In this document: positions 1 to 9,600 of the stretch, piece after piece
Position numbering within the stretch: the first letter of the stretch is position 1
Layout: each line of letters begins with the position of its first letter
Assembly (NCBI GenBank): GCA_029779995.1
Contig: JAKOZM010000084.1
Coordinates: 1-16,877, forward strand
Direction: 5' to 3'
Source: Actinomycetes bacterium
Lineage (GTDB): Bacteria > Actinomycetota > Actinomycetes > S36-B12 > UBA10799
DNA: 16,877 nt
Made by a program: the position numbers and the translations under genes
Notes under the pieces: generated by a model
Told to the model about the DNA's origin: nothing
The model's input: only the letters and a program-made list of their open reading frames with translations
The model's database searches: none

Positions 1-1344
1 GTGAAGCCAAGGATCTACACCCCGGGCGCAGGACACCAGCCCCCAGTCCTGGCTGGCCGCGACGACCAGCTTCGGGACTGGAGCCTGATGCTGAACGACG
101 CAGCAGCCCGGGGGAGGGTCGCCGCCAGGGACACCATCCTGGTCGGCCCCCGAGGGGTGGGTAAGACCGCACTGCTGACCGCCTACGCCCGGATCGCCCA
201 AGCCCAGGGGACGGTGGTGGTCGACCTCCAGGCGGTCCGGGGGGAGGCCGGACTCATCGAGTCCCTCATGCAGCACGCACGGCGTCTGACCGCTGAGGAG
301 GCCGGGCCGTGGCGTCGGGCACGTGCCTCCTTCGAGCGGCTCGCCGGCTTCAACATCGGCCTCGCGGGCATCGGTGCTGGCGTGAGCCTGCGCGACACCT
401 CCACTGCACCAGCACGCCCGGACGCCGGATCTTTGGCCGAGGCCCTCGCCCGCCTGGCCGCCGAGGTCGCCAAGGACCACTCCAGCGGTCGGCTCCTGAT
501 TACCGACGACGAGCTGCAGGTCGCCGCCCACCCAGACCTCGCCCTGCTCGCCGCCACGATGCACCGACTCAACGACGACCACACAGGCGCCACCGACACC
601 TACGCAGCCTCCGGCCTGCCCTTCACCACATCCGTGCTCAACGCGGCGGGAGTAACCCACCCCGACCGGCTCTTCGAGGTCGTCGACGTACCGCTGACCC
701 TGCCACCGAACGACGCCCGGTACGCGCTCGTTGAGCCCGCGCGCGCAGAGCACGTCGCGTGGGAGGTGGCGGCCCTTGATCGTGTCCTCACCGTCACCAA
801 CGGCTACCCCGCGCATCTGCAACTGGTCGCAGACGCGGTATGGCGCGCCGCCAAAGGCCCCGACGCCATCACCCTGGCAGACGTCGAAACCACCCTGCCG
901 GGCCTGGTCGACCAACTCGACCGGCGCACCTTCGGCCCCCGCTGGGAACGACTGACCGACCGGCAAGCCGAGTTTCTCGCGGCCCTGGCCCTGCACGGCG
1001 GTCGGGCCGGCATGGCTGACCTCGCCCGAACCCTCAACCGCACGAGCACCGACCTGAGCTGGCTTCGCGACCAACTGATCAGAGAAGGCGACATCTATCC
1101 ACCCCGGTACGGCCACATCGCCATGGCCGTACCCCTGTTCACCGAGTTCGTCCTAGCCCGCTACCCCCAAGATCGGCTCGGCCCCAGCAGCGAACTGCTC
1201 ACCCTCGAGCAGATGAGCCAAAACACCCAGAACACCAGCCCCGCCCCGAGCCCGAGACGCCCGCAAGCGAACCCCTTGCCGAGAACCAGCCCACACCACT
1301 CGCTCCCACCAGGACCGACATCACCCGAAGGACCACAGCGCTAA
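1..1344 (+). CDS. AAA-type ATP-binding protein, Orc/Cdc6-like layout
   Basis: A 447-residue P-loop ATPase. Seen: a Walker A motif GPRGVGKT at residues 49-56 and a Walker B-like LLITDDE at 165-171 followed by LQ. A stretch around 200-285 (ASGLPFTTSVL, then NGYPAHLQLVADAVW) is typical of bacterial Orc/STAND-like ATPases. A probable winged helix lies at about 318-385 (LTDRQAEFLAAL to VPLFTEFVLARYP), and a Pro/Ser/Thr-rich, probably disordered tail follows from about 397. The family is common beside mobile elements in actinomycetes, but its role is not established. The Walker B strand is unusual, with Thr where a hydrophobic residue is normal. The GTG start is base 1 of the window, so the gene could begin further upstream. 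It faces the BREX operon convergently and is unlikely to share its transcript. I infer only ATP-dependent, possibly DNA-binding, activity. Confidence 0.75.
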   Translation: MKPRIYTPGAGHQPPVLAGRDDQLRDWSLMLNDAAARGRVAARDTILVGPRGVGKTALLTAYARIAQAQGTVVVDLQAVRGEAGLIESLMQHARRLTAEEAGPWRRARASFERLAGFNIGLAGIGAGVSLRDTSTAPARPDAGSLAEALARLAAEVAKDHSSGRLLITDDELQVAAHPDLALLAATMHRLNDDHTGATDTYAASGLPFTTSVLNAAGVTHPDRLFEVVDVPLTLPPNDARYALVEPARAEHVAWEVAALDRVLTVTNGYPAHLQLVADAVWRAAKGPDAITLADVETTLPGLVDQLDRRTFGPRWERLTDRQAEFLAALALHGGRAGMADLARTLNRTSTDLSWLRDQLIREGDIYPPRYGHIAMAVPLFTEFVLARYPQDRLGPSSELLTLEQMSQNTQNTSPAPSPRRPQANPLPRTSPHHSLPPGPTSPEGPQR

Positions 1345-1357
1345 CCTCCGAAGTTGA

Positions 1358-1378
1358 CCGGCGGCAGGACACCGTCGG
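1358..1378. terminator. Imperfect hairpin between convergent genes
   Basis: CCGGCGG at 1358-1364 can pair with CCGTCGG at 1372-1378 across a 7-base loop, giving a 7-pair GC-rich stem with one G-U pair in plus-strand RNA. It lies between the stop of the left ATPase gene (1344) and the end of the decayed gene on the other strand (1393). A second short palindrome, TCGGATCCGA, overlaps it at 1375-1384. There is no T-tract on either side, so this is at best a weak or U-less terminator of the sort common in actinobacteria. Confidence 0.25.
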
Positions 1379-1392
1379 ATCCGATGGGAACA

Positions 1393-2036
1393 TCAGGGCA
1401 TGACTGCGCAGAGCGGCACCGTGCCGGCGAGCATCGACGCCCCGCCGCACCGCGACTGCTCACCCCTGCCCTGCTGTGTCGTGAGCTTCTTCATCGCGCT
1501 GGCCAGTTCGGGAAGCTGGGCGACGTCGTCGATGCGAGCGTCAGACAGAGTGCGCATCCTGTCGGCAATGATCGAGGCAACCATCAGGATCTCAAGCAGG
1601 CGCCGCTGTGCGTCGGTACTGCTAATGCTGGTCCTGGTGTACTCCAGGGCTACGTCGATCTCGCTGGAGAACCTCTCAACGACAGACTTGCTCAGCGCCA
1701 GCTCGGATGTAGTGGGCTGAGTTGGCGCCACCCACGTCCTGTCGGGCGATGCGGCTCGGTGCGACCCGCGCGGCCAGGACGACTTGACCTTCCCACCACC
1801 TCTGGATGCGCGACGCGTTCTTGACGTCGGCGAGGCTACCAACGACGCCCACGGCGAGACGTGTCGCCGCAACGACCGCTGCTGGTCCGCGTAGGTCAAC
1901 TTCGGCGAACTTGCGTGTCCACCAATCCCGTCCGCGTCCCGGAAGAAGCCACGGACCCATCCGGGGCGTCTCTCGATGCCACCAGGTCCGCCTCATCCGG
2001 GATCGAGGCGGCGTACAGCTCCCACCAGTCGCTCAT
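1393..2036 (-). pseudogene. Decayed gene downstream of brxL (two apparent frameshifts)
   Basis: An ATG at 2036-2034 overlaps the brxL stop as ATGA and opens a convincing N-terminus (MSDWWELYAASIPDEADLVA), but that frame stops at 1896. Good coding sequence continues in a second frame, roughly 1960-1710 (DWWTRKFAEVDLRGP to SRIARQDVGG), then in a third frame to a stop at 1393 (SELALSKSVVERFSSEIDVA, then AQRRLLEILMVASIIADRM). Counting codon positions by hand over about 1905-1710 gives roughly 77, 51 and 71 percent GC at positions 1, 2 and 3 in the second frame, a normal coding pattern. The third frame is about 83 percent GC3 nearer the end. Two one-base insertions (or two-base deletions) would explain this. 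Joined, the product would be about 210 residues. I recognise no domain. Alternatives are sequencing errors or two or three separate small ORFs. Confidence 0.55.
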
Positions 2037-4168
2037 TGAGCCTCACCAGCCTCCCGGAGATACGTGATGCCAAAGCCCTTGATCTCGCGGTACTTCTGGT
2101 ACTTCGTGGCGAGATCGAACGGGCTGTCGGTCATGCGCTGGAAGATATCGAGGCCGCGTCCGAGGAGGATCTTCCAGCCGGTGTCGGTCGTGATCGAACG
2201 GTCGTGGATCGCCGTCGGCTCGGCCAGCTCGACGTCGAAGACGATGCCGAGCACGGCAGCGCTCTTCTTGATCTGAAGTAGGTACTCGAGCTGCCGCTGA
2301 GCCTTCTCAGGGCTGTCTTGGTTCTCGACAGTGACGAGCTTCAGGGCTACCTCGTCGGCTGGGTCCTTGCCACGGGCGATCCCCTCCAGCAGCTCCATGA
2401 GGTTCCTGGCTTGGTGGAACATGCGCACGTAGGGGTCCACGATCGTGATCTGCGAGGCTCCCTTCAGATACGGGACGAGCAGCGAGTCGAACGAGACGCC
2501 GCGCTGGCCCTCCTGGTACTCGCGGTGCCCCTGGAACAGCTCGGGCTCCGGTTCCGGCTCATCACTAATCGTGGCCTCGGATGAGGCGGCACCACCGCTG
2601 AGCGGATCTGGGTCGGTCGGCGGCTCCTCCGGCTCGGTCTCCTCTTCCTCGCGCCCGCGGTAGTAGTAAGTCGGGTACTCAACCTCTTCGAGCGTCGCCA
2701 CGGCGTGCCACGTGCCATCGCTGTCGAGGTAGCCGAACTTGACCTCAGCCATCGTGGAGTCGACGCGCAGGATCTGGTCCTTGACACGTTTGCGGCCCTC
2801 GATAGCGAACCGCAGGATCTCCTCCGTCTCTTCGCGCGTCGCCTCGCCGCCCGGGTAGAGGATCTTCATCAGGCCGGAGAAGGTCTTGTGGATGCCGTCG
2901 CGGTCGCGGGTTGAGATATCGGGCGACAGCGTGAAGTGAGGCTGGTAGCGGTCGGAGTAGTCCTGCGACCGCATCGACTTCAGAACCTCGGCGATGTAGT
3001 CGACGACGAAGCCGTAGCCGTCGGAGAACATCTCCCCACGGATGATGTCGACTTCCCAGCCCGGGATGTAGCAGTGCAGACGGTCCAGGTAGGCGGGGTC
3101 GTGGTACGCCTCAGGCAGCTCGTCGAACAGGTCCGAGTTCTTCAGCATGTACGGCACGGTGTGCGACGTGTTGCCGACGAAGACCATCGAGGCCTCGGCA
3201 CCAAGGGTCTCGACGCCGCGGGAGAACGACTTGTTTGCCATGTAGTTCTTCATGATGTCGACGAGCGCTCTGTCGGTGCGCTTCTTCTTCCCGGCGAACT
3301 CGTCGAAGGCGACGACGTCCCAGTACCCGACCAGGCCGATGCGTCCGTTGGAGTTGTTGACGAAGAGCTTGGGGACGGTGACCTCTCCGCCGGAGATCAG
3401 CATCCCGTGGGGCGAGAACTCCGAGAAGATGTGGGACTTGCCGGTGCCCTTGGGGCCGAGCTCGACCAGGTTGTAGTTCCGCTCGACGAACGGGATCAGA
3501 CGCACGAGCTGGAAGAATTTTCCTCGCCTGCTGAACATCTCGGGGTTGAAGCCGATCGACTGCATGAGCAGGTCGATCCACTCTTCTGTGTTGAACCCGC
3601 GGCGGGCTTCGAGGTACTGGTCGACGTCGAGCTTCGACAGTTGGATCGGTTTGATCGAGCCGAGGATCCACGGCACCATCCGCTGGTCGTCGCTGTGGAC
3701 GTACTCGATGTCGCAGATGCACCACACTCCGCCGACCAGCAGCTTGGGGTGGGCCTTGATGACAGGTGAGTCGACGATCACGCTCTTGATGCCGAGGTTG
3801 GCGAACTCGGCCTCGTAGACGTCGGCCTTCTCGTTGAGGGTGACGGAGACCTTGTCGATGATCCGGTGCCGGCCGCGCTCCTTGATGGTCGACTTGACCA
3901 GCTCGGTCTCGCTGCGGTGCACGTAGTGCTCGGCCAGGATCTTGCGGACGGTGTCGATACCGGCCTGGATGGTGGCTTCGTCGTCCGAGGCGGCGTACTG
4001 CCCGAGCAGGTACTCCAGGACGTATGTCGGCACGATCGCGTTGCCCTTGACGGCCTTGACCAGGTCCTTGCGGACGACGACTCCGGGGAACAGCAGGTTG
4101 ATCTTGAAGTCGAGAGCGCTCTGCTGCGGTGCGCCGGTGTCGGCCTCGTCGTTCTCGGTCTCGCCCAT
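2033..4168 (-). CDS. brxL: BREX AAA+ protein BrxL, with MIT_C-like C-terminus
   Basis: BREX type 1 ATPase of 711 residues, historically called Lon-like. Seen: an N-terminal domain (about 1-220; DFKINLLFPGVVVRKDLVKA is typical of the family), then an AAA+ core with Walker A GPKGTGKS at 238-245 and Walker B VVAFDE at 285-290. An acidic, Pro-rich linker runs from about 500 to 555 (EEEETEPEEP and DEPEPEPEL). The C-terminal domain, about 558-705, contains ITIVDPYVRMFHQARNL and later HDRSITTDTGW followed by LGRGLDIFQ. These match the MIT_C fold (phospholipase-D-like, known from human MITD1). No Lon Ser-Lys catalytic signature is visible. In studied BREX systems BrxL is needed for phage exclusion and is reported to bind DNA. 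The start is supported by GGGAG at 4178-4174, 5 bases upstream, and lies 16 bases after pglZ. Confidence 0.93.
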   Translation of the reverse strand: MGETENDEADTGAPQQSALDFKINLLFPGVVVRKDLVKAVKGNAIVPTYVLEYLLGQYAASDDEATIQAGIDTVRKILAEHYVHRSETELVKSTIKERGRHRIIDKVSVTLNEKADVYEAEFANLGIKSVIVDSPVIKAHPKLLVGGVWCICDIEYVHSDDQRMVPWILGSIKPIQLSKLDVDQYLEARRGFNTEEWIDLLMQSIGFNPEMFSRRGKFFQLVRLIPFVERNYNLVELGPKGTGKSHIFSEFSPHGMLISGGEVTVPKLFVNNSNGRIGLVGYWDVVAFDEFAGKKKRTDRALVDIMKNYMANKSFSRGVETLGAEASMVFVGNTSHTVPYMLKNSDLFDELPEAYHDPAYLDRLHCYIPGWEVDIIRGEMFSDGYGFVVDYIAEVLKSMRSQDYSDRYQPHFTLSPDISTRDRDGIHKTFSGLMKILYPGGEATREETEEILRFAIEGRKRVKDQILRVDSTMAEVKFGYLDSDGTWHAVATLEEVEYPTYYYRGREEEETEPEEPPTDPDPLSGGAASSEATISDEPEPEPELFQGHREYQEGQRGVSFDSLLVPYLKGASQITIVDPYVRMFHQARNLMELLEGIARGKDPADEVALKLVTVENQDSPEKAQRQLEYLLQIKKSAAVLGIVFDVELAEPTAIHDRSITTDTGWKILLGRGLDIFQRMTDSPFDLATKYQKYREIKGFGITYLREAGEAQ

Positions 4169-4184
4169 CTCAGCTCCCTTCCCT

Positions 4185-6683
4185 CTAGAAGTCGAAGTCC
4201 GACGCGAACGAACGCTTCAGCGTGTAGGCCGCTTTGGCGAATACCCGCCACTGGTTGGTGTTGGGGATGCGCTCCTCCAGGCGGAACTCCACGGCCCGGT
4301 TGTTGTAGTTGCTGGCGTCCTGGCTGAGCAGCATCCGAGCACTCTGGTAGCGGTCGCGCTTGTCGGCCGAGGTTTGGTCGAAGGTGAGGTCGACGAGGTT
4401 CGAGATCAGGGTCCCGCCGACGTAGAGCCCGGCGCGCAGCGTCCGGGGCTGGACCTTGTCGCTGACCGGCTCGGTCTGGAACAGCCGCACGACGACCTGA
4501 CCAGTCGTAATCTTGTCCGACTCCGGCCAGACCTCGACGTTGACCAGCCGGGTGTCGCTCTTCCGCTTCTTGTTGACCGCCAGCACCGGGACGACGATCT
4601 CCTGCAGCGTCGCCCCGCCGTGAACGAAGCGCGAGCCGCTGCCGGCCAACCGTAGGCGGTGGATCGACTTGGGGATCTGGACCTCCAGCTCGCTGTCGAG
4701 CCCCAGCTGGGCCGCCTCGAAGGTAACGAAGGCGTCATCGACCTTGAGCCCGGTGCCGAGCACGAAGCGCTTGTTGAGGTACTTGAGGTCGTCGCCCTGA
4801 GGCTTCGTCGACAGGAAGAACTGGTCGGCCAGGGCCTCGTCCTGGAAGAGGAAGCCATGGTCGGCGGTGATGAAGATGTTGGTGGCGTTTGCGCTGGCCA
4901 GCTTCTTCACCAGGTCGACGATGTCGCAAAGGGTGTCCTCGACGGCCTCGAAGACCTGCCGCTCGGTCCCGGGCTTGTCACCGGTGGCATCGATCCGGTT
5001 GTGGTAGACGTACAAGACCCGATTGGCCTTGAACAGCTCGCGCCGCTCATCGGCGACCAGGGCTTTGAAATCCTCGGCCTGGATCGCCGAGCCACCTACC
5101 GCCTCAAGGATCTTGCCCCGGAATGCCGTGCCGTTGGTCGGCTGATCGTCGGCCAGCACGGTCTTCGCGTCGACCGAGTGCTTGAGCGTCAAATGCGGCA
5201 GGAGCGCCGCCATGCCGAGCTGGGTGTAGCTCGGCAGCACCCCGAGGACAGCATCCAGGACGGCGTCAAAGCGGTCCTCCCGCCGGATGAGGGAGCCGAG
5301 CTCGTCGGCCACCTCGTAGCGCAGCGCGTCGGAGACGATGACCACGGCCTTCTTGTCGCCGTCACGCACCAGTGGCTCGACGTACCGGGAGTAGAAGGCA
5401 GTCTGCGAGCGCAGGGCCGTCGAGCGCCACTTCTCGACCCGGTCGACCTGCTGCTGCCAAGCGTTGCCCAGCTCGTAGACGTACTTGTTGGAGTAGCGCT
5501 TCTCGACCTGTTCCCGCAGCGCTTCCAGGGGCTTGGGGTACTCGGCCGTGCGCGCGGCGTAGATGAACTGGCGGTAGAGCTGGTCGATGCGGAACCACTC
5601 GCGTCGGTAGCGCTCTAGCCCGTCGTCGAACGACTGTATGGCGAGGTTAAGGGACGTCAGCTCGCCGAGCAGCTCCGAGGCACTGGCGACGGCTGTGTAG
5701 AGCTGCTTGTAGCCGTCGATCCAGACGCTGCTCTGCCGAGCGCGCACGACCTCGGCCACCTCGCGCGGGGTGACGTTCTGCTCGGCTACCGCCCGGGCCA
5801 AGTCGCTGATGATCTTCTGGTCGGTCTCCTCAAACAGGTCGAGGCCCACCAGGTCTCGGAAGCTGGCGTCCTCGATCTTCGACTTGTAGTCCAGATCGCG
5901 CGCTGACCGCTTGGCGAGCATGGCCATGGCCGCCTGGCTGCGCCGGTCGTTGCGCAGGCTGGCGAAGTCGAGCTGGATGTTCTGCAGCCCGCCCGGCCTG
6001 TCGGACTTGAATCCCTCGATGGCCATGCCGAAGATCCACAGCACCAGGTCGTCGATGCTGGGCGAGGACGGCTCGTAGCCGTAGATGCGGGCGACGCCCT
6101 GCCAATAGAAGTCGTCGAGACCGTAGTCGATGAGAGCGTCGTACTTGGCGTGCTGCCCCTTAGCGTTCTCCGTCAACAGGGTGCGAGTGATCTCCAGCAG
6201 GCTGTGCGAGTCCTTGCGCCCGAGCACCGCTGCGGTCATCTTGGCCCGCAGGTCGGTCGCATCGTCCTCAGGATTGAGAAGCGCCTTCAAGCTCTGGACC
6301 CGCTTGGTGGCGTGGAAGAACTTCTCGTGTGCCTGGACGACCTCGTCGATGCCCTTGCCGGCCAGCCCGAGATCCTGCGCAACTAGCGCCGCGCGGTCGG
6401 CCGTGAAGACGCCATAGGCGAGCTCCAGGTCGAGCAACCAGTCCCCGATGCCGCTCGGCGCCCGACCCGAGCGGTAGATGAGGAACCTGCCCGCCGGGTC
6501 GTCGTGCAGCAGCCGGTTCTTGACAGCGAACTCGTCGTTGGCGACTCGGATCGTCTGAATCCCCGGAAGGTCGAGGTTGTCGAGATCTGCGGCGTACTGG
6601 CCCTCCGGGTCGTGCCAGAAGACAACCCGACGGCTGTCGAACCAGCGCAGCAGGTGCGGGCGGACTGTGGTCGTGTCACTCAT
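4185..6683 (-). CDS. pglZ: BREX alkaline-phosphatase-fold protein PglZ
   Basis: Core BREX protein of 832 residues, containing the PglZ domain of the alkaline phosphatase superfamily. Seen: the first metal-binding segment KKAVVIVSDALRYE, with Ser451-Asp452, and the second, FITADHGFLF, with Asp608-His609. The spacing and context are those expected for metal-dependent hydrolase folds of this group. The N-terminus (HLLRWFDSRRVVFWHDPEGQY) matches the usual PglZ opening. I chose ATG at 6683, which has GAGG six bases upstream and overlaps the pglX stop by 8 bases. A TTG at 6695 in the same frame would add four residues but lacks a ribosome site. PglZ is one of the two proteins found in nearly all BREX types. 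Its exact substrate is not established, although recent work points to nuclease-like chemistry in some members. Confidence 0.95.
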   Translation of the reverse strand: MSDTTTVRPHLLRWFDSRRVVFWHDPEGQYAADLDNLDLPGIQTIRVANDEFAVKNRLLHDDPAGRFLIYRSGRAPSGIGDWLLDLELAYGVFTADRAALVAQDLGLAGKGIDEVVQAHEKFFHATKRVQSLKALLNPEDDATDLRAKMTAAVLGRKDSHSLLEITRTLLTENAKGQHAKYDALIDYGLDDFYWQGVARIYGYEPSSPSIDDLVLWIFGMAIEGFKSDRPGGLQNIQLDFASLRNDRRSQAAMAMLAKRSARDLDYKSKIEDASFRDLVGLDLFEETDQKIISDLARAVAEQNVTPREVAEVVRARQSSVWIDGYKQLYTAVASASELLGELTSLNLAIQSFDDGLERYRREWFRIDQLYRQFIYAARTAEYPKPLEALREQVEKRYSNKYVYELGNAWQQQVDRVEKWRSTALRSQTAFYSRYVEPLVRDGDKKAVVIVSDALRYEVADELGSLIRREDRFDAVLDAVLGVLPSYTQLGMAALLPHLTLKHSVDAKTVLADDQPTNGTAFRGKILEAVGGSAIQAEDFKALVADERRELFKANRVLYVYHNRIDATGDKPGTERQVFEAVEDTLCDIVDLVKKLASANATNIFITADHGFLFQDEALADQFFLSTKPQGDDLKYLNKRFVLGTGLKVDDAFVTFEAAQLGLDSELEVQIPKSIHRLRLAGSGSRFVHGGATLQEIVVPVLAVNKKRKSDTRLVNVEVWPESDKITTGQVVVRLFQTEPVSDKVQPRTLRAGLYVGGTLISNLVDLTFDQTSADKRDRYQSARMLLSQDASNYNNRAVEFRLEERIPNTNQWRVFAKAAYTLKRSFASDFDF

Positions 6684-9600
6684 CGCTGGCCTCAAGACCG
6701 GAGATCTTCTTCAGGGCGGCCCCGAACTTCGGGTAGTTCGCCTTCACGCCGTCGTCCAGGTCGATCGCGAGCTGCCGGGACGCCAGCGGGTACAGCACGT
6801 CGTGCTCGTACTCCTCGAGCTCCAGCAGCACCTTGCGCAGCCGATCTGCCTCCTTCTGCGCAGCCGCTTGCTGACGCGGCGTCCCACCACCAGCAGCCAG
6901 ACGCTCCTGCTGCTGCAGGCTCGCCGTGAGCTTCGCCGTGAACTCGCGCAGGTACTCGTTGAGCACCGTAGAAACCGTCGACGGCGTGTAGCGGTGCATG
7001 TAGATCAGGGCGTTGAACGAGCCCCTGGGGCTGGAGAACAACCAGTAGATCGGACGCTTCTTGTACCGCTGGACGTGGTCCCTGTAGAACGACCGAACGA
7101 AGTAGTCGCGGATGTCCTTCACGCCGAGCGACTCAGTGACGAAGCGCAAATTCTCCTCGAAGTGCTGCTCCCCGAAGGCCACGCGGAGGAAGGCACGGAA
7201 CCGCGCAACGACGTCGTCCTCGAACCAGTCGCCATCCACGATCGGGATGACGTTGTCTGCGTCTGGCATGAACGTCGGGTCCGGCACCTTGGCCAGGTAA
7301 TCCTGCAGCGTGGCGCCCTGGTCCGCGAGGATGAGCCCCGGCTCGTCGAGGCTGTAGCGACCGAACATACAGCCGAAGGCGTAGGAGATGAGGTCCAGCA
7401 CGACATCTCGCTCGGCGTCCGCCTCGGGATCTTCGGATGAACCATGCTCATACATTGCGTTCCCGAACAAGGTGATCGATGCCCGATCGACCGGTGTTGA
7501 CTCTCCGCCGTCCTCGTCGAGAGCCGTTCCTACTTCGTCCTGGATGGCCTGCTCAATCCCGCAAAGCTCGGCAGTACGCGCTTCGCCGATTTCTCGATAG
7601 TTCGTCACCCATGCCGAGGTCGGTCCAGCAGTCAGATCAACCAATGGCGAAGCAAAGCCAGGCGCGGTCTCCTGCGAGATCCAGTCCAGATGTGCGATCT
7701 CGATCGCTTGCAATGCTAGTTGCCCGATCCGCTCGCCGTCCACCTTCGGCAGCGGCAGCCGCGCAAAGTCGCCCGCCTTGAAGTGATGGGTGGGATTGAG
7801 AAGATCTGCGAACTCAGACCCGTACTTGGAGTTCACTAGGGCGAGGGCAGCGAACATCGAGCCACGATCCCGGCGCGGGTACGCACACAGACCAGTCGCG
7901 TCGAACAAGAAGCCTGGCGGGTAGTACCGCAAGGCAAGTCCGCGGCTTGTAATGGAAGACCAGGACACAGCCTCCCTGAAGATGAACTCCAAGTTGAAGT
8001 TGTGTGCCCAGATTCGGCTGCCGCTCGGATGCAACGTCGTCTGAAGCTCATAGCCGTCGCGGTACCAGTCGACGACATACTCATCGTGCCCGTACCACCG
8101 GCGCGGCCCGCCTCCTTTGTTGTACGGGAACCAACGCTTCCCAGTCGCAAGGGCATCGTCACGTGACAATGCGTTACGCAAAGAAGAGCTCGCGGAGACC
8201 TCCCACCAGAACCGGAGGTATCGCGCGTTGTTCCCAGTGGCCATGCCCTCACGAGGATTCAACACGTCACCTAGGAACGGCCCCGACGACAGAGCCGTCA
8301 GTCCAGCGTCCGACATCCAGTAGCACACAGGCGCTCCAGGGATCGCGAGGAAGTCACTCAGCTTCCGCCGGGACACTTTTCGGTCGTCCTCAACGGCTCC
8401 CCGAAGCTCCGACTCCTTGGCGGCCTCGTTTTCACCATCGACGAGCCTCGCGAACCAGCACTCCCTGCCACTCCTGTCCCTGAGCTTCAGGATGAAGGCA
8501 GCAGTCGAGGCGACTTCACCACTAAGGCTATCGAACGCGCCCGGCCCGAAGTGAGCCACTTGCTCAAGCTGGTGGGCAGCCAGGAGCTTGCTGCGAAGCG
8601 AAGAGAACGCCGGCCGGAAGAGCCAGTTCTGCTTGGCAATCATCGCAATCAGCCCACCGCGCATCGCGAGCGTTTGACCGCGGTCGATGAAGGTTGCGAA
8701 GAGGTCAGCCTTGGCATCCGGCAGCTGTTCCTGGATGAACGTCTCAAGCACGGCGGCCATATTCGATGAGCCCATATACGGCGGATTCGCCACGACGACG
8801 TGGTAGCTGGCCCCAAGAATCTCCGCCTGAGCAACGCCCCTCTCCGCCCTATCGAGCACGTCGGCCAACAGGATGTCCCCGCCATCGTCGAGTTCGGAGA
8901 GGTGCTGCTTGAGGCGAGCGACCAGCTCAGAGTTGGGCTGAATCAGCGAGCCGAGGGTGTCGGCGTGCTCGAACTGATTCCAGAACGCTGCCTCGGCGTG
9001 CTTGTCGCCACCGCGGGTCAGCAGGAAGTCGATCTCGTCTGGCGTGAAGCGAATCGCCTCGAGGACGCAGACGTTGGGCTCGACCTGCTTGGTGAAGAAC
9101 GTCCGCTGCTTTGCCCGCGCCTTCATGGTCAACGCGAAGGCCGCCAGTGCCCCTGCTCGGGGGTCGATCTCCACGCCGTAGAGGTTGTTGGTGAGGATCA
9201 GGCCGGGGATCTCCGCCGGGGCGTAGCCCTCCTCCTCGTAGACCGCGTACAGCAAGTCGAAGGCGTAGGTCAGCATGTGCCCGGAGCCGCAGGCCGGGTC
9301 GACGACCTTCAGCTCCTCCGGCCGGGCGATCTTGAGGAAGTCCGTCTCCTCGTCGACCGGGGCGATGTAGTACTGCATCTGGTCGACCAGGTGCGAGGAC
9401 GGTTGGTTGAGCATCCACAGCCGACCGAGGGAGTTCTCGACGAGGTAGCGGACGATCCAGTGCGGTGTGAACAGCTGGGTGGCTGCGGGGATCTCGTCGG
9501 CGCCGGCCTTCATGTTCTTCTTGAAGCCGGCGAAGACCTCGTCCTTCCGCTCGGAGATGTAGAACTGGTAGAGCCAGCCGATGACCTCGACGTCCTGGCA

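Noticed and set aside
2936..3769. A 277-codon plus-strand open frame antisense to brxL
   Set aside because: It is a shadow of the BrxL AAA+ core, and its composition is typical of antisense frames in high-GC DNA. The same applies to long plus-strand frames at 4659-5618, 10179-11126 and 11796-12788.
2033..4168. BrxL as an active Lon protease
   Set aside because: I find no Lon Ser-Lys catalytic signature. The C-terminal domain instead resembles MIT_C.
6684..6695. TTG 6695 as the pglZ start
   Set aside because: ATG 6683 has GAGG six bases upstream and gives the usual PglZ N-terminus.
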